A stretch of DNA of 64,000 nucleotides from Dastarcus helophoroides (GCA_028583605.1 CM053326.1:5334104-5398103), one strand, 5' to 3'; shown: positions 33,370 through 46,299, counted from the stretch's first letter. Numbers and translations: made by a program. The notes: generated by a model from the letters alone, not told the origin.

Positions 33370-35218
33370 ACAATATATTATTCTTTAAATTAGGTACTAT
33401 ACTTCCACATTCAAAAAGTGTTTTCTAAATTTCACTAATTATAAATGAATTTTTAATCAATTTTTCCAGGATTTCAAAAATTAAAACATATCATAATTAG
33501 ATTATAATCCTGAAAACGAATATGTAAATAAAAATGTATAAGGCCTTTTATAAAATCATAAGTGTTTAATACGTCCAGAAAAACGAAGAGAATCTATCTT
33601 TTAAAATGTTCGCAAGTATTATCTGCTATCGACACACTTTGTATAAACGAGGAAATATTAGTAGCATTTTTCCAATCTTTAAACTTACCTTTGGGAGATA
33701 TGTAAAATAAAATGTGATGTATTTACCTACAAAAATATGTAAAGCTTAATCCAAAAAGTAACAAAAAGCCCAAACTTGGTAGTTCTGAAAGCGTGAAAAA
33801 AAGTAGCTCGAGGACACACTCCTTCCATGGTCGATTATATCAACAACTCGCCTTGAGTTGCCAAAAGGCACCCCTCAGTTCATTTTGCATCTCCGGTTAT
33901 CTTAACGAGGGTGGAACATTGAGAAAAACATTCCGTCACACGCTGCGGGTTAAGTAACCCAGCTTATCGCATACATTTACACATAAACACCCGAACGATA
34001 TGCTGACATTTTGCTCTTTATCGACTTCTTACTATATCCTCAGACTGGTCACGCCAAAACTCCTCCCGGCGTAAAAGATATCGGACAAATGCGAGGAGCT
34101 GGCTAAAATTTACGGCGTTTTCAAAGATGAAATGGGGCCGTTTTCCTGAGATTTTCATTTATTCGCTCAGCGGAAAATAATTCAGGACTAAATTTTATGT
34201 TGTTCTTGGGGAGCGGGCGTCGCCAAATCTATCAGAAATCGGAGCAGAATATTTGCTGAATATGAACGAAAGAATAATACAAAATAAGAACCGGTTAAAA
34301 ATGTTCTGCTGTTTGCAAACTTGATCATAAGTGTGAAAAACCCAAGGCTGTTGTTAATTAAATTTGAATTGTATTGCTTATAATTGAATTTCACGATTTC
34401 ACATCAATTTTAATGGATTAGATTCCCTATCCGGTTCAATTAAAAAAGAAAATTATATCAGTTAGCTTTTAATTTCGCCAAAAATAAGTTTTTTGAGTTT
34501 TTGGTTTAATTCTGATGTGATTGATTTCAACGAACCTTACCGATCTGGCGTCGTGTTCCAAGTTGCCGCTTGGAGCAGACGTCAACTAGAGAAAACTCAA
34601 AATGAACCTTATATAAATTAATGTTTAAGTTTTAACTTGAAGTTTAGAAAAAAGTCAATATTTCACGTTGAAAGTGAAAATTTCGAGATCAAATTTAAAA
34701 ATTAGGGAGGAAAACCGAAATTTCAAAAAAAAATTTAATTTATAAACAAAATCTTTTTTTGAGAAAAAGCAAAATTTCGAAAGTTCGGATGTCCAGTGAA
34801 TATAAAAAAGATGACACATACAAAAATCTAGATCGAAACTTGGAATTTTTAGAAGTGTAATTTTCTACATTAAAAACAACTATTTGTATTTATAATATGA
34901 ATTTTTAGAAAAAACGCAGGCTTAAAATTGGGTGATAAAAATGGCAATTTGAAATTTCAAGACAAAGATCAAAGTTCTACGAAAGAAAATAAAAGCGAAC
35001 ATTTGATTTTTTAAAAAAACTACATATATTTAAAAAGGAAGTCGAGAAAAACAAAGCATTTCTAAATTGAAGACACAATTAAAAATTCAAGCAGTCACGG
35101 GACTGTCCACAGAAGTGACAACTTAAAACTGGGAGACGAGCATTGTTTCTTTTTTACATTTTTAATTAAATTAAAAAATTAAAATTTTATACTTCGCAAA
35201 TTAGAATTTCTAACATTA
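33370..35218. other. No gene; less AT-rich island at 33800-34160
   Basis: The island has balanced composition and no recognisable coding frame or repeat. AAATTT-style quasi-periodic sequence appears weakly at 34620-35060. Confidence 0.45.
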
Positions 35219-35220
35219 TA

Positions 35221-35963
35221 CAAGGTGATTCTAAATGTGGTACCATAAATTTAGATTTCTATTTTGGAGCTTAAAAAAGACATACATTTTCATAAAGAAA
35301 CCACAATGACCGAAGTTCGCTTAGAATAAGACATTAAAACTATCAAGCGCCCATCAAAATGCAAAGAAATGCATTATATTTTTTTAATTAAAAACCATTC
35401 GTCGGACGAAATAAGTTAAGAAACAAGTTTTTACTAAGAAATAACATGTCCTAATGAAATATCATATTTATTTTGAAAGAAAAACAGTAGCATAATTTTT
35501 TTTATCCTTTTATTTTCTTGACTAAAATTGTTCAAGGACATGTTAATCGAAAACTGCTCATTATAAGAAAAAAAAAAACAAAATAAGGAAGCATTTTTAC
35601 CAACAAATATAAGATGTTAATGAAATTATTATCTATTTTGAGAAAAAGTAGTGGCGTACGGTTTTTTTCGTTAAGGATACTCGAAGGCATGTCAGCGCGG
35701 ACGTCACTGATAGAAGTAGAACAAATATTTTTTCTGCACAAAATGCGCCTTTATAGTACCTAGTTAGTATCTATCAAAGTCCAAAGAAATATTTCAAGAA
35801 GTTACAAAATATTTAAAGAAAAACGAAATTTTGTTCCAATTTTCAAGAAACTGTATCTTAAAAATAAAGGGGTTCTAGACCTACGTTGATAACAACTTTT
35901 TTTTCTTAAATGACCCAAGGATTATGCTCCTTAGCTATTGGCATTTTATTCGAAAACACCCTG
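35221..35963. mobile_element. Possible TA-flanked MITE (weak)
   Basis: The left end CAAGGTGATTCTAAATG and the inverse of the right end (CAGGGTGTTTTCGAATA) are both flanked by TA. The CAGGGTG start is frequent at Tc1/mariner-type MITE ends, but the inverted repeat is short and imperfect and the interior gives no support. Confidence 0.35.
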
Positions 35964-35965
35964 TA

Positions 35966-37338
35966 TATTGCAATTGATTGTATTAAAAGGCGTTTATTTG
36001 AACATATAGGATGCATTCATTATTCAGTTATCAAACAAGGAAATTTGGTTAGTGATAATATTTACTACATTTAACTGCCACAATACAAAGTGTGAACATT
36101 TCAATGCCTTGAAGGATAATTTGCTGAATACTAGCTTGGTCGAAGAAGGTAGCCCCCAGATTAAGTATGCATTTCCTTTCTCGTTTATCATCTCTGATGA
36201 AATCCGATGTAAATATTCGAAAGAAATGAACTATTTGCAAAGCGAACTCATGTGAACAATCTCTAAAAAACACACATTTCATTAGAAAAGTTCCAGTGAA
36301 TTTGCCAAATGCCGTCGTTTAGTATTCATGGCGCACTAACACTATCCCCTGTTTGTCTACCTTTTCCACCAACTTCTTTAGTTGGGTTATCGTTCAAAAT
36401 TCTCCGCTCGAACGTAACTAATTCAAGTTTGAGACTATTGTTTTGTGCTCTCTCTATCTCGCAAGCTTCAATAATTCGCCCTTAGAATTGCTAACTCAAA
36501 GGTGACTCACATTATGCTGTCTATTTCTTGAACTCCTATTGTTGTTTGCAATATAATTAAACAAAGCTACGGAGACGTTTACTTAAATGGAAAATAATTT
36601 CGTATTTGAACAATTTCAACTTTAGCCAAACTCATAAACGTCACCTAACCTTTACTTCAAGAGGCGCCCTAAATGGTGGAAGTTAATTATTATTTCGTAT
36701 TTTTGAAACGACTAATATGCTATGACATTTCTCATTAATATAATGGTTGCAAGTAAGAAAGACTTTTAAAATTAACAGAGTGAGGGCAAAGCCAAGTATT
36801 TTCTACACTTGAACCAATATAATTTAAGTGCAAGTAGGTTTGCAGGAAAGGAACTTTGAAAAATAATGTACGTTCATTATTTCTATAGCGTGGGGAATTT
36901 CGTAACAAAGGGGAAATACAAAACTTGGTATGTTCACCTTTTTTGTAATATACAGGAATATTCCAAAATTATCTAAAGAGCTTGCAACCACAAATTTATT
37001 ATAACGTTCTAACATAAAATTCTTAATACACATTTTCACCTTACTCTTTAATAAAATTTTCAAAATAAATCCCCTATATGAAGTTAAAATTTTATCTGAT
37101 TCGTATGTATAAGTTCTTACAATTAAATAAGTTAACAATCGCGATTAGCGAGAAATAAAACATTGCTTTGATTATGCCCGAAAGATTAAAAACATTCAAA
37201 GTATTAAATGATACTTTCCATCCCGAGGGCCCCGAAAATGCCATTGGAAGATTTACTTTCTTGCATGAATTGTGGCTGACAGCGATAACGCATCGCAAAA
37301 GAAAATATGAAATTGGAACAGTACAAAATGCATAATAG
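35966..37338. other. AT-rich sequence, no gene recognised
   Basis: Several short open stretches (up to 104 codons, minus strand 36824-37138) lack motifs. No repeat structure was found. Confidence 0.5.
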
Positions 37339-37682
37339 TGTAACGAAGTGCTTGTAAAGTTGTATTAGTAATTGTGTAAGGAACTCTCTGGAAACATTTG
37401 TTAATGGGAAGCGTCCCCGAGAATGAATTATACGGAAGATAAGCGTTTTAGACGTTTCCACGAGCGCGAGTCCGATCTGTATGGAGATCCGTTCTAGAAT
37501 CCGGAACGGTATAAATACGCCGGCGAGTCAGTTAGTCAGTCAAATAGTTAAATAGTCAGTCAAATAGTTAGAAAGTCAGATAGTTAGAGAGTCAGATAGT
37601 TAAGTGTTCTGAAATAAGTTTGAAATAAAGCGTTTAGCAATTCACGAAGTTTTAATTATCGAACCGATATCATGCAGCAACA
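37339..37682 (+). mobile_element. Solo LTR of the same Gypsy-like family (copy 3, diverged)
   Basis: Begins TGTAACGAAGTG and ends GCAGCAACA. It has GGTATAAATACGCC as promoter, a long run of AGTCAGTCAAATAGTTA units downstream, and AATAAAGCG near the end. Layout matches copies 1 and 2, but sequence is diverged and the repeat run is expanded. Flanks (ATAG and GGGT) do not match, so the target duplication is lost or one end is misplaced. Confidence 0.7.
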
Positions 37683-38302
37683 GGGTGGGTCGTTTTTTAA
37701 ATTCCTTTTTTTTAATTTCGAAAGGTCTGTAGCGAGAAAATTTGCATATTGGAAACGTGGTTTTTAGACCTAAAATATTGAATTTTAAAAACGCTTAGCA
37801 CCCCTCCAGACTCCTATATATTTATAAAAATTATACATTCTAAAACCAAATTTCCTGTATTGGGAAATGCTTTGTAATCGTTCATTGGTCAGGAATAAAA
37901 TATAATTTTCCCATTATTAACAAATTAAGGTACCCAGTAGCTTTCCTCTCCTCTCCAATATTCTGTGGCGAGTTACCTCGGCGATAGGACAAGTAATGTG
38001 TCATTAGCCACCAATAAAATGTATTATTTATTTATTAAAATCTATTTCGATCCCCGCCAGCCCCCCAAACTGGGTTCAATCTTTTTGTTTTTATGAAAAG
38101 GTAGCTCTTTCACAGAACTCATCGCGAAGTGGCTGTCATATAGCATGGTGCAGGTACCTACATGTCAGTAAAAAGTGAAAATGACGTTTCTTTTCACGAT
38201 GCCCTGTAACACATTCCAACTAAACAAGACCGAGGCTCATCATTAAAAACAATATTAATATTCCATTCATCGTCCCTATCGTTTTCTTCTCTAGTTTAAT
38301 CT
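37683..38302. other. No gene recognised
   Basis: AT-rich to moderately balanced sequence with nothing I can name. Confidence 0.5.
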
Positions 38303-39005
38303 AAGCGTTGATGACATTGTTCAGCATTCAGAGGTAACTGTAAATTGTAACTATTCGAAAACAAGAACTGATGTGTTTTCGAATATATGTATAACTAAGG
38401 AGGTTATGGTAGCCCAATAACATTCTTTTTCTTCAACAAAACATCATCGGTCGTTGCTTCAGATAAGTTAAAAGGAACAGCAGATACAAATCGCAATCAC
38501 GAGATTGAAAATTGAAATGGGACAGGACAAATTTGGTTGACCTCAATGCCTCAGAAACTTAGTCCTTTGTTTTTTTCAAGAAATCGTCAAGGTATAATTT
38601 ATCCAACGTTTTCGTGTGTTTGGAATTAAGCTCTGATGCTCTCATTGTCTTTTTTAAATTCAATTGATGATAAAATCCTGACCAAATCTCTCCAGATACA
38701 CAAGCACGAGTGGATTGTTGGCGATTCTTTTTTCTACAAGTACTTTTATGAAAGATGTTTACAAGAACTAATGGTTCTGATCCCCTAACATTCTCGATGC
38801 ATACCATACAATCAGAGACACTATACTGTGCAGTCCAGCTTGGCACAGTAAGGAATTTTTATTTAGGGCGACTTTTTTCTACAGAACGTCCAACTCTGGA
38901 ATTCCTTTCTTGCCAAGCAATGTGTTCCCTAATAATTAAACTTATCCTTGTTTATATCGGCAGTTTGTGGCCATCTATTCTTCATTTCCACCTAACATCT
39001 GGATA
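38303..39005 (+). repeat. Non-LTR 3' fragment, copy A1
   Basis: About 700 bp that recur at 40346-41060 (A2) with scattered differences. Translation in broken frames gives TRTNGSDPLTFSMHTIQSET and a terminal LEFLSCQAM block, i.e. the last part of the CR1/Jockey-type family seen at 39010-40340 with an internal deletion. No intact frame. A1 and A2 flank the longer copy B. Confidence 0.75.
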
Positions 39006-39009
39006 ATCT

Positions 39010-40340
39010 GCTAGGGGTTCAGCCTGTCCCTAAAAAGGGAAAAATAAATCTAGCTAACAACTAATCGCCCTATATCTTTGTTACCCGTTATATCTAAAGT
39101 GATGGAAAACGGTTATCAACATCGAGATTCTTAAATATCTGGAAGAAAATAGAATCATCTTCGACAGGCAATAGGGTTTTAGACAACAACCACTAGCGAT
39201 CTACTGGACATATGTTACTCATATCTGTAACTCAGCTATGGAAAAACATGATGAGGCTAGGATTGTGGCATTGGATATCTCAAAAACTTTCGACAGAGAG
39301 TCTGGTACCGATTTCTTCTCGCCAAACTAACATCTTATGGTCCTTCCTCCTGGACTCTGTCATTTGATATCCAATTTTCTCGCTGACAGATCTCTTCAGG
39401 TCGTCGTCGATGGCATCTCATCCGAGACATTTGCTATTAACGCAGGGGTGCCTTAGGGGTATGTTCTGTCTCCTACTATATTTCTGTTACACATAAACGA
39501 TCTCTTAGCTTCAACTTCCAATCTTATATACAGCTACGCAGAGGATAGTAACCTAGTGTCATTCTTTTTCTCCAACAAACCATTATCTATCGCTGCTTCA
39601 GATCGACTAAGCGAATCAGCAGGATACAGACGAATTAATCGGGATCTCGGGATTATTCTGGAATGGGATAAGAACAATTTGTTCGACTTCAACGCTTCAA
39701 AAATTCAGGCCGCGATTTTCTCTAAGAAAACATCAAGGGATGATGCAACAAACATACTAATGGACAGTAAAATTTTTCCCATGGGACCTAATCCATCTAT
39801 CCTAGGAGTGAATGCGAGCACTAACTTTTCTTGGGACGCCCATGTGCGCGCCATTGCCAAATCGACCTCTCAGAAGCTGGGCTTTCTTTTTAGAGCTAAA
39901 AAGTACTTCGCATCTCATCAGCTATTAACATTATACAAAGCACAAGTTAGGCCAACACTAGAAGACTGTTCTCATGCTTGAAGTTCAGCCCCAAAGCACA
40001 CTTTAGCTCTCTTGGATTCAATTCAAAGAAGAGCAATTCGCTTAATTGATGACGAGAGTCCAACCGATTCTCTTGAAACACTAGAGCACAGGCGTATGGT
40101 TGGTGACTTGTCTCTTTTCTACAAGTACTATCATGGAAGATGCTTGCAGGAACTAATAGGATTAATCGCCTCAAGATCAAGATTCTTGAGGCATACTAGA
40201 CAGTCGGAGGCAGCAAATTCATGTGCGGTCCAGCTTGACACAGTGAGGACTTCTGTCTACGGAGACTCTTTTTTCTATAGAACTTTCAAGTTATGGAACT
40301 TGTTAATCCACCCTTTGCGAGTGGATTAAACTTAAAAAAA
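39010..40340 (+). pseudogene. CR1/Jockey-type non-LTR pol, RT to C-terminus (copy B)
   Basis: Broken frames give the RT fingers and palm: QPVPKKGKINLANN-like start, EILKYLEENRIIFDRQ, IVALDISKTFDR, FAINAGVP and GYVLSPTIFLLHINDLL, with YAEDS in place of the YADD box. The Ala-Asp to Ala-Glu change near 39540 removes a catalytic Asp. A 141-codon stretch (39556-39981) and a 105-codon stretch (40012-40329) carry the C-terminal domain: KNNLFDFNASKIQAAIFSKK, LGFLFRAKKYFASHQLLTLY, ALLDSIQRRAIRLIDDES, LEHRRMVGDLSLFYKYYHGR and FFYRTFKLWN. A stop at 39979-39981 lies between them. It ends CTTTGCGAGTGGATTAAAC and an A-run, the family 3' end. Confidence 0.85.
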
Positions 40341-40345
40341 AAACG

Positions 40346-41060
40346 TTGATAACATTGTTCAGCCTTCAGAGGTAACTGTAAATTGGAACTATTCGAAAAC
40401 AAGAACTGATGTGTTTTGGAATATATGTATAACTAGGGAAGTAATGGTAGCCTTATATCATTCTTTTTCTTTAAACAAAACATTATCGGTCTCTGCTTCA
40501 GATAAGTTAAAGGAACAGCAGATACGAATCTTATTCTGGAGATTGAAAATTGAAATGGAACAGGACAAATTTGGTTGACCTCAATGCCTCAGATACTTAG
40601 GCCTTTGTTTTTTCGAAGAAATCGTCAAGGGATAATTTATCCAACGTTTTTGTGTGTTTGAAATTCAGCTCTGTGGCTCTCATTGGCTTTTTTAAATTCA
40701 ATTGATGATTAAATTCGTTTCAGATACACAAGCACGAATGGATTATTGGCAATTCTTTTTTCTACAAGTACTTTTAGGAAAGATATTTACAAGAACTGAT
40801 GGTTCTGATCCCCTAACATTCTCGGTGCATACCTTACAATCGGAGACACTACACTGTGCAGTCCAGCTTGGCACTGTAGGAATTTTTATTTGGGGCGACT
40901 TTTTTCTAAAGAACTTCCAACTCTGGAATTCCTTTCTTGCCAAGCAATATGTTCTCCAATAATTACAACTTATTCTTGTATATGTCGGCACTTTGTCGCC
41001 ATCTATCTTCATTTCAACCTACTACTCGCACTGCCCAAGGGCATAATGCCTTTCGCGAGT
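40346..41060 (+). repeat. Non-LTR 3' fragment, copy A2
   Basis: Direct repeat of 38303-39005, continuing about 25 bp further to the family 3' end (GCCTTTCGCGAGTGGATACT plus A-run). Translation gives TRTDGSDPLTFSVHTLQSET and FLKNFQLWNSFLAKQYVL. Confidence 0.75.
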
Positions 41061-41099
41061 GGATACTACTTAAAAAAATCCTTCAGTTAAACTAGTAAC

Positions 41100-43004
41100 T
41101 AGTATTTTCAGATGAATGTCGTCAGCCGTAAATTAAAAAAAATAAGTTGTGGAAAAAGCTACAGGCCGAGTAAAAGCTTTGAAATTGTAAGCATTTGTTG
41201 TTCTTATAATTAAAAATGTTATGAAGATAATATTTTAATTTTTACGGGGTCTTCTAATTTCTCTGTCAGAGATCAATATTACCTCTCATGCGTGATAATA
41301 GGTGTTATGGACGCACGATGATTTTTGTCATGTAAAAAGTGATGGGGATGGGACTAAACATAAATTTTAACCATTAGATATTTAATATACTCCGAAATGG
41401 AATAAAATCCTAGTCCTCGATTATTAAAAATTAGTGTTGTGGATTGGTTAATTAATTATTTTTTAGCATTCTTGTTTTAGGGTCTGTCAGATTATTTATT
41501 TTTAAGAACTTCTATTTTACTTTTCGTCAGACGGGTTCGTTACCGAAACCAAAAATTAGGTGCAAATTAATTTAACATGTATGAGAATGTAAATATTTAT
41601 GTGACGTGTGTCTAGTCATTGCTCCTGCTGAGTAAATTCTCACATGATAAACGTCTGTTGACCAATGAAGTCGTGAACTATATGTTTTGTGTTAGCACCA
41701 TATTAATGCGGCTTTATGGCTTTTAAAAGGTAGAAGAATATATTCCCTTCATTTCCTCTTTTCACTAAATTTTTTGAATATCTAGTTAAAATTAGTGATA
41801 CTATGATTTAGATATCCTGTATATGTCACTAAGCTTCATGATCTATGAATCTGTGGGCATGGAGTTTGGATTTTTTCTCGAAGCTGGTTATTTGTAATAT
41901 ACGTTGTTTTCATCAACGATTTTAACCAAAGTGTGTCTATTTCCCTTTAAATGTATTGTGCGACAAACTGGGACTTTTAAACTACAATGAAAACTCTCAC
42001 AATGTAGGTATGCTGGTATTAGCGACCGTTATATGTACAGGAAACCAGTTTTCCTTACTAGAAGTCGCAGGATTTTTTCTGCCCGTTACTTTCTTAGATA
42101 CTTTGCAATAATTGACGATAGAACCCGCAACCATAAAAAATGAATTTCAATAATTTGTTAACTTTTAAATATAAAAAAAATTCGACTATATTTATGTAAA
42201 AACTACAAAGAAAAAGTTTTCTGGCCCCTAAGATTTCAGTAACAATAATGTAATATTCGTATGGATCTTAATAACGAGCATCTGAATGAAAAAACTTCAA
42301 CTTTCATTCCTTGGGCGAAATTAAATAAAGCAGCTGGTGGCAAGAATGAATGACTACTATCTGAAATGAATTAAAATTTTTAAATTAACTAAACGACAAA
42401 AGGATTTGGGGTCTTAAATAAAGGGATTTTTAAATCTCGGCTGTCATCCAAAAGTAGCTAAGAGTCGTGAGGTAACTAGTAAATTTACAGTCTTCAGTTG
42501 ACAGTAGGGCGTCTAAATAGCTCGTTAAGACGCTAACTCTCTAGAAACGCGCTCGACTCTCAGAGTTCTCTTGGCTCCTTCATATCGTCGCTTATCCTTT
42601 ACCTTCTTTCTTCCTCTATCTACGCCAATACCGCTCGGCTAAATATCAATCTCAGCCGCTTAATTACTTGGAAAGGTGTGCTTGAGCGCATAAAGAAATA
42701 TACTACTTAATAACAGAGACTTTGTTCACTCGACAGTATAAAAACTCGGTGGCAAATATTTTATCTGAGCTCCGTCACTCTTTAAAACGCATCACATCCT
42801 TTTCGAGAATCACAGGGGTGCTCTAGAAATTAATTTCGAATGTAATTGAATGCACAAGTAATTAAAAGTACAAGTTAATAAAAAAACACGATACAAATTC
42901 ATGTGGCACAAGTCCAATCAGTTATCTTAGCGCAATTTCGAAATTAAAAAATCCGAAAGAAATGTTCGGACAACGCGGACAATACATTATACAGTGCTAG
43001 TCTA
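41100..43004. other. No gene recognised
   Basis: AT-rich sequence with a less AT-rich block at 42530-42700. No repeat structure or motif was found. Confidence 0.5.
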
Positions 43005-43006
43005 TA

Positions 43007-44869
43007 ACTTGGAATAAATTCAGTAAATCAAAGACAGTTTTTTTTTTCGGAAATATGCTCGAACGCGTCAATTAATAATTTAATTTGGGCTTTTCTTGAT
43101 GTAGGAAAATTTTATACAAAATGTCCCAAATTTAAGATATAACGTCATAGACAATTCTTTTAAATGGCAACCCTATCCTCTTGTTGACTATTCTTAAAGG
43201 ATGTATCAAGATCCATATGCGTACCAAATTTCAATTTTTTATTTTTTGTCATTTAAAAGATATTTAACAAATATTAACTAATTTGAAAAATCAAGGAACT
43301 TGATTTAACTCAATAATCTTTTTTTAATAAATGTTCAAAATGTTCTCCATTTACTAACTGACAATGCACTAAACGAAACTGAAACTCGTTTTGAACATTT
43401 TTAATTACTTCGGGGAAAATTAGTCTGCGCTCCTGTCTTATTACATGCCTTTCAAATCCTCAATATTTGCAGGTTTGGTCTTAAAAATTTTGCTCGTTAA
43501 ATATCCCCATAAGAAAGAGTACATATATGTTAAGTTCGAAGACTTGGATGGCCATTCAGATGGTCCTCTTCTACCAATTCATCTGCCTGGAAATACACCA
43601 TCCAGATACTTACGGACCGGCCTTGCAAAATGAGGAAGGTCACCGTCTTGTTGAAACCAGATGTTTCTATTCGGGATATTAGCTTCGGATCAGGAAACAA
43701 AATAGCTAAATCAGGAATTCGCTTTTCCTGCAAGAATTCTAAATATTTAAATATTCTGCCCCATTGAGATTTTCTTAGAAGAAAATTGGTCCTATAACTC
43801 AATCACCAACAATCCCTGCCCAAACATTGACTTTCTCTGGATGTTGAGTGTGGCCTGCCTTCTTCCAGTGTGGATTCGTTGTCTGCCCAGTAATGACAAT
43901 TTTGACGATTTAGCTACCATTTAACATAAATGTTGATTCATCTAAAAACAGAATATTTTCTTTGCTTAGAAGATTTCTGTTCAGTGTATCCATCATTTGT
44001 TCGCAAAACTGGAGTCTTCTATCTGAATCACGTTCTAAGAGTTCATGGAGGATTGTAATTATATAAGAATGAAATGTTTGCATAGTTCAGAATTCTTGCA
44101 ATTGAAAACTGGCTAGTCTCGAGTTGCCCATCTATTTAACTAGTGTTGACATGAGGGATTTTCTTGGCCAGAGAGAAGTACATTAATTTTGACATCTTCA
44201 TTGAGCGTATTCTGACGGGGATTACTTGATTTTCCTAAATTCCCATTTTTCCGAAACTGCCAAAATACTTCTCTCTGAATAAACGAATAACTTCATTTTG
44301 AGTTCTTGATCTTCGTAGCCAATGATTATTCAAATTTCAATCTTGTGGGTTTCAGTGAAGTACGCCACTTTGGTCGATTTTTTAATAAATGGTGTTTCTC
44401 ACTAAATGTCAAACTAATAGCCTCTTCGATCAATCCAATACTACTCTTCTTATTTGTTTTTATTAACTTTTTTGTAAGATTGTGATAAGACTTCAACGCG
44501 GTTTGACAAAAAATATCAAGCTAAAACCTTCTGATACGCGATTTTTAAACTATGAAAATTGTATTGAATTAAAACAGATTTCTGATTTTTCTAATTAGTT
44601 ACTAAATTTGTAAATATCTTTTAAAGGACCAGGAATAAAAAAATTGAAATTTGTTACGCATGTGTAAGTTAATATACACCTAAAAATAGCTAGGAAAAAA
44701 TAGCGTTGCTATTGAAAAAAATTGTCGATGACGTGATATCTTAAATTTGGAACATGCTGCATAATATTTTCCTGCATTAAAAATGAGAGTAAATAAAAAT
44801 ATTAATCGAAGTGTCCAAACATATTTCCGAAAAAAAAACTGTCTTTGATTTACGGAATTTATTGCAAGT
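43007..44869 (-). mobile_element. Tc1/mariner-type element with ~300-bp inverted ends
   Basis: The ends begin ACTTGGAATAAATTC (left) and ACTTGCAATAAATTC (inverse of right), continue through GTAAATCAAAGACAG, a T-run and CGGAAATATG, and stay alignable for about 300 bp. TA lies on both sides (43005-43006, 44870-44871). The coding region on the minus strand is a broken DDE transposase. Confidence 0.85.
43445..44470 (-). pseudogene. Tc1/mariner-type transposase (insect group often carrying DUF4817)
   Basis: In broken minus-strand frames: FSEKHHLLIKKSTKVAYFTE near the N-terminal side, FLDESTFMLNGS (first catalytic Asp, near 43940), NIWFQQDGDLPHFARPVRKY (second Asp, near 43650), and IGRRGPSEWPSKSSNLTYM followed by FLWGYLTSKIF. 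From memory, the family block after EWP reads S-P-D-L, so the third catalytic Asp has become Asn here. At least six stops or frameshifts interrupt about 340 codons. The IS630-like fold and the WIGRRG block place it with the DUF4817-linked group, also seen in the remnant at 61560. Confidence 0.8.
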
Positions 44870-45049
44870 TACAGAAAATGTCGTTTTAAACAGAACACTA
44901 CTAACTTAGAGCCCCCAGTGAGTTGTATAAGTATTCAAGAGATCTGATTCCCGTTGAGTTACTTGTAAGTGACTTTAAGTGTTAATCACACAAACATTCT
45001 TGTTTCATGCTAATTGAAGCATTTTTCTCTGCTGAGATATAAATTGTAT

Positions 45050-45155
45050 ATCTATCAATTGCGAAACCATAACCCTCGCCTGCGGCTAGGGCTACAAACT
45101 TTTCCTTTGTGTGAAATGTACGCCATTCCATAACCTGTTGTAGAATATGCTATTA
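45050..45155 (+). repeat. Third copy of the conserved block of the 5-8 kb inverted repeat
   Basis: Shares CGAAACCATAACCCTCGCCTG, GGGCTACAAACTT and GCCATTCCATAACCTGTTGT-type segments with 5265-5355 and with the inverse of 7765-7845. No partner arm lies nearby, so it is a single fragment. Confidence 0.7.
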
Positions 45156-45159
45156 AATT

Positions 45160-46298
45160 TATTTTTCATTCTATATTAAGGAAAAGTGATCCTCAAACTT
45201 ATGCTACACTATTTCATTAAATGATAGTATAGCGAATAAAAAAGATTACAAACTGAAATGACTTCAGCAATATTATATGTCTAAACAATAAACATTTGCT
45301 CGAGAAGACTATACAGTATAAAAGTTAATTCGTTAAACCACTATCCACTTTTGTAAGTAATAAAGGAGAATGTTATTTCCATCAGAACGTTGGTACGCAA
45401 AAAGCTTGTTACGAACTACGAACAACGTAATTTTAGGCTGAGTTTATATTACTCTAACCAGTGGAAAGCTTTTTACGTTTCTTCGCTCGACCTTTATTTG
45501 GGGTCGAATATATATTCCACAAATTAAGTTAGACGGTGTTAGATGCGATAAAAAGTGTCAGGATCTCATTTTGCATGAAGCACTGTTTTATTTTTTGTCC
45601 CAAGGTTATACTAGAAAATAGGGGTTACAATTATATTTCAGCAGAAAATTTGATATATTTTTCTGATAAACAGGTATAAATGGTATTAACCCATCTGCTC
45701 TCAATGTTGTGTTAACGCAGCGTACATAAAATATCTTTTCAGACATTGACATATACATATTTTTGGTAAAGTTTAGGTTTGGTTGTGCTAGGAAACGCTT
45801 AAATATGCTTATTAAATTTTTGAATCAAAACGTTATGCTATACTCTTTTCAAATACACAAAACAGATCTGGCAAATTTATTGGACAAAAACCTGCATTAC
45901 TAAATATTGTTCAACAGAAAGGTGATTTAAATTTTTTGTTTTGGTGGTTTTTCAAATAAATTATTGTACCTATATTACGCATTATTAAAGATAAAATAAA
46001 TTCTATGTGGAATTATACCTAAACTGCTGCGAAAATGCAACATTGGGACAAACAATGATAGATAAATGTCTAGAAATAGGTTGCTCGAAATGAAACAGAA
46101 TACTTATCTTGTTCACAACGATCATTTGATAAATTGATTCATCCATTCAATAGTTGTATGCAAATAGAATGCATCTTGGACTATAGTTATAGAGCCCTCT
46201 AGGCGTGTATAGTGAATCATAAGTAGCTGAACTACCAACAGTTGAAACACAAACACCTACCCAAGCGGTTGTTCTCTAGGAACGTCCCAGAAGAGGAG
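45160..46298. other. AT-rich sequence, no gene recognised
   Basis: No motif, inverted repeat or coding stretch recognised. Confidence 0.5.
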
Positions 46299-46299
46299 G

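Noticed and set aside
36824..37461. Cluster of minus-strand open frames of 68-104 codons
   Set aside because: They overlap in different frames, lack motifs, and one runs into the solo LTR.
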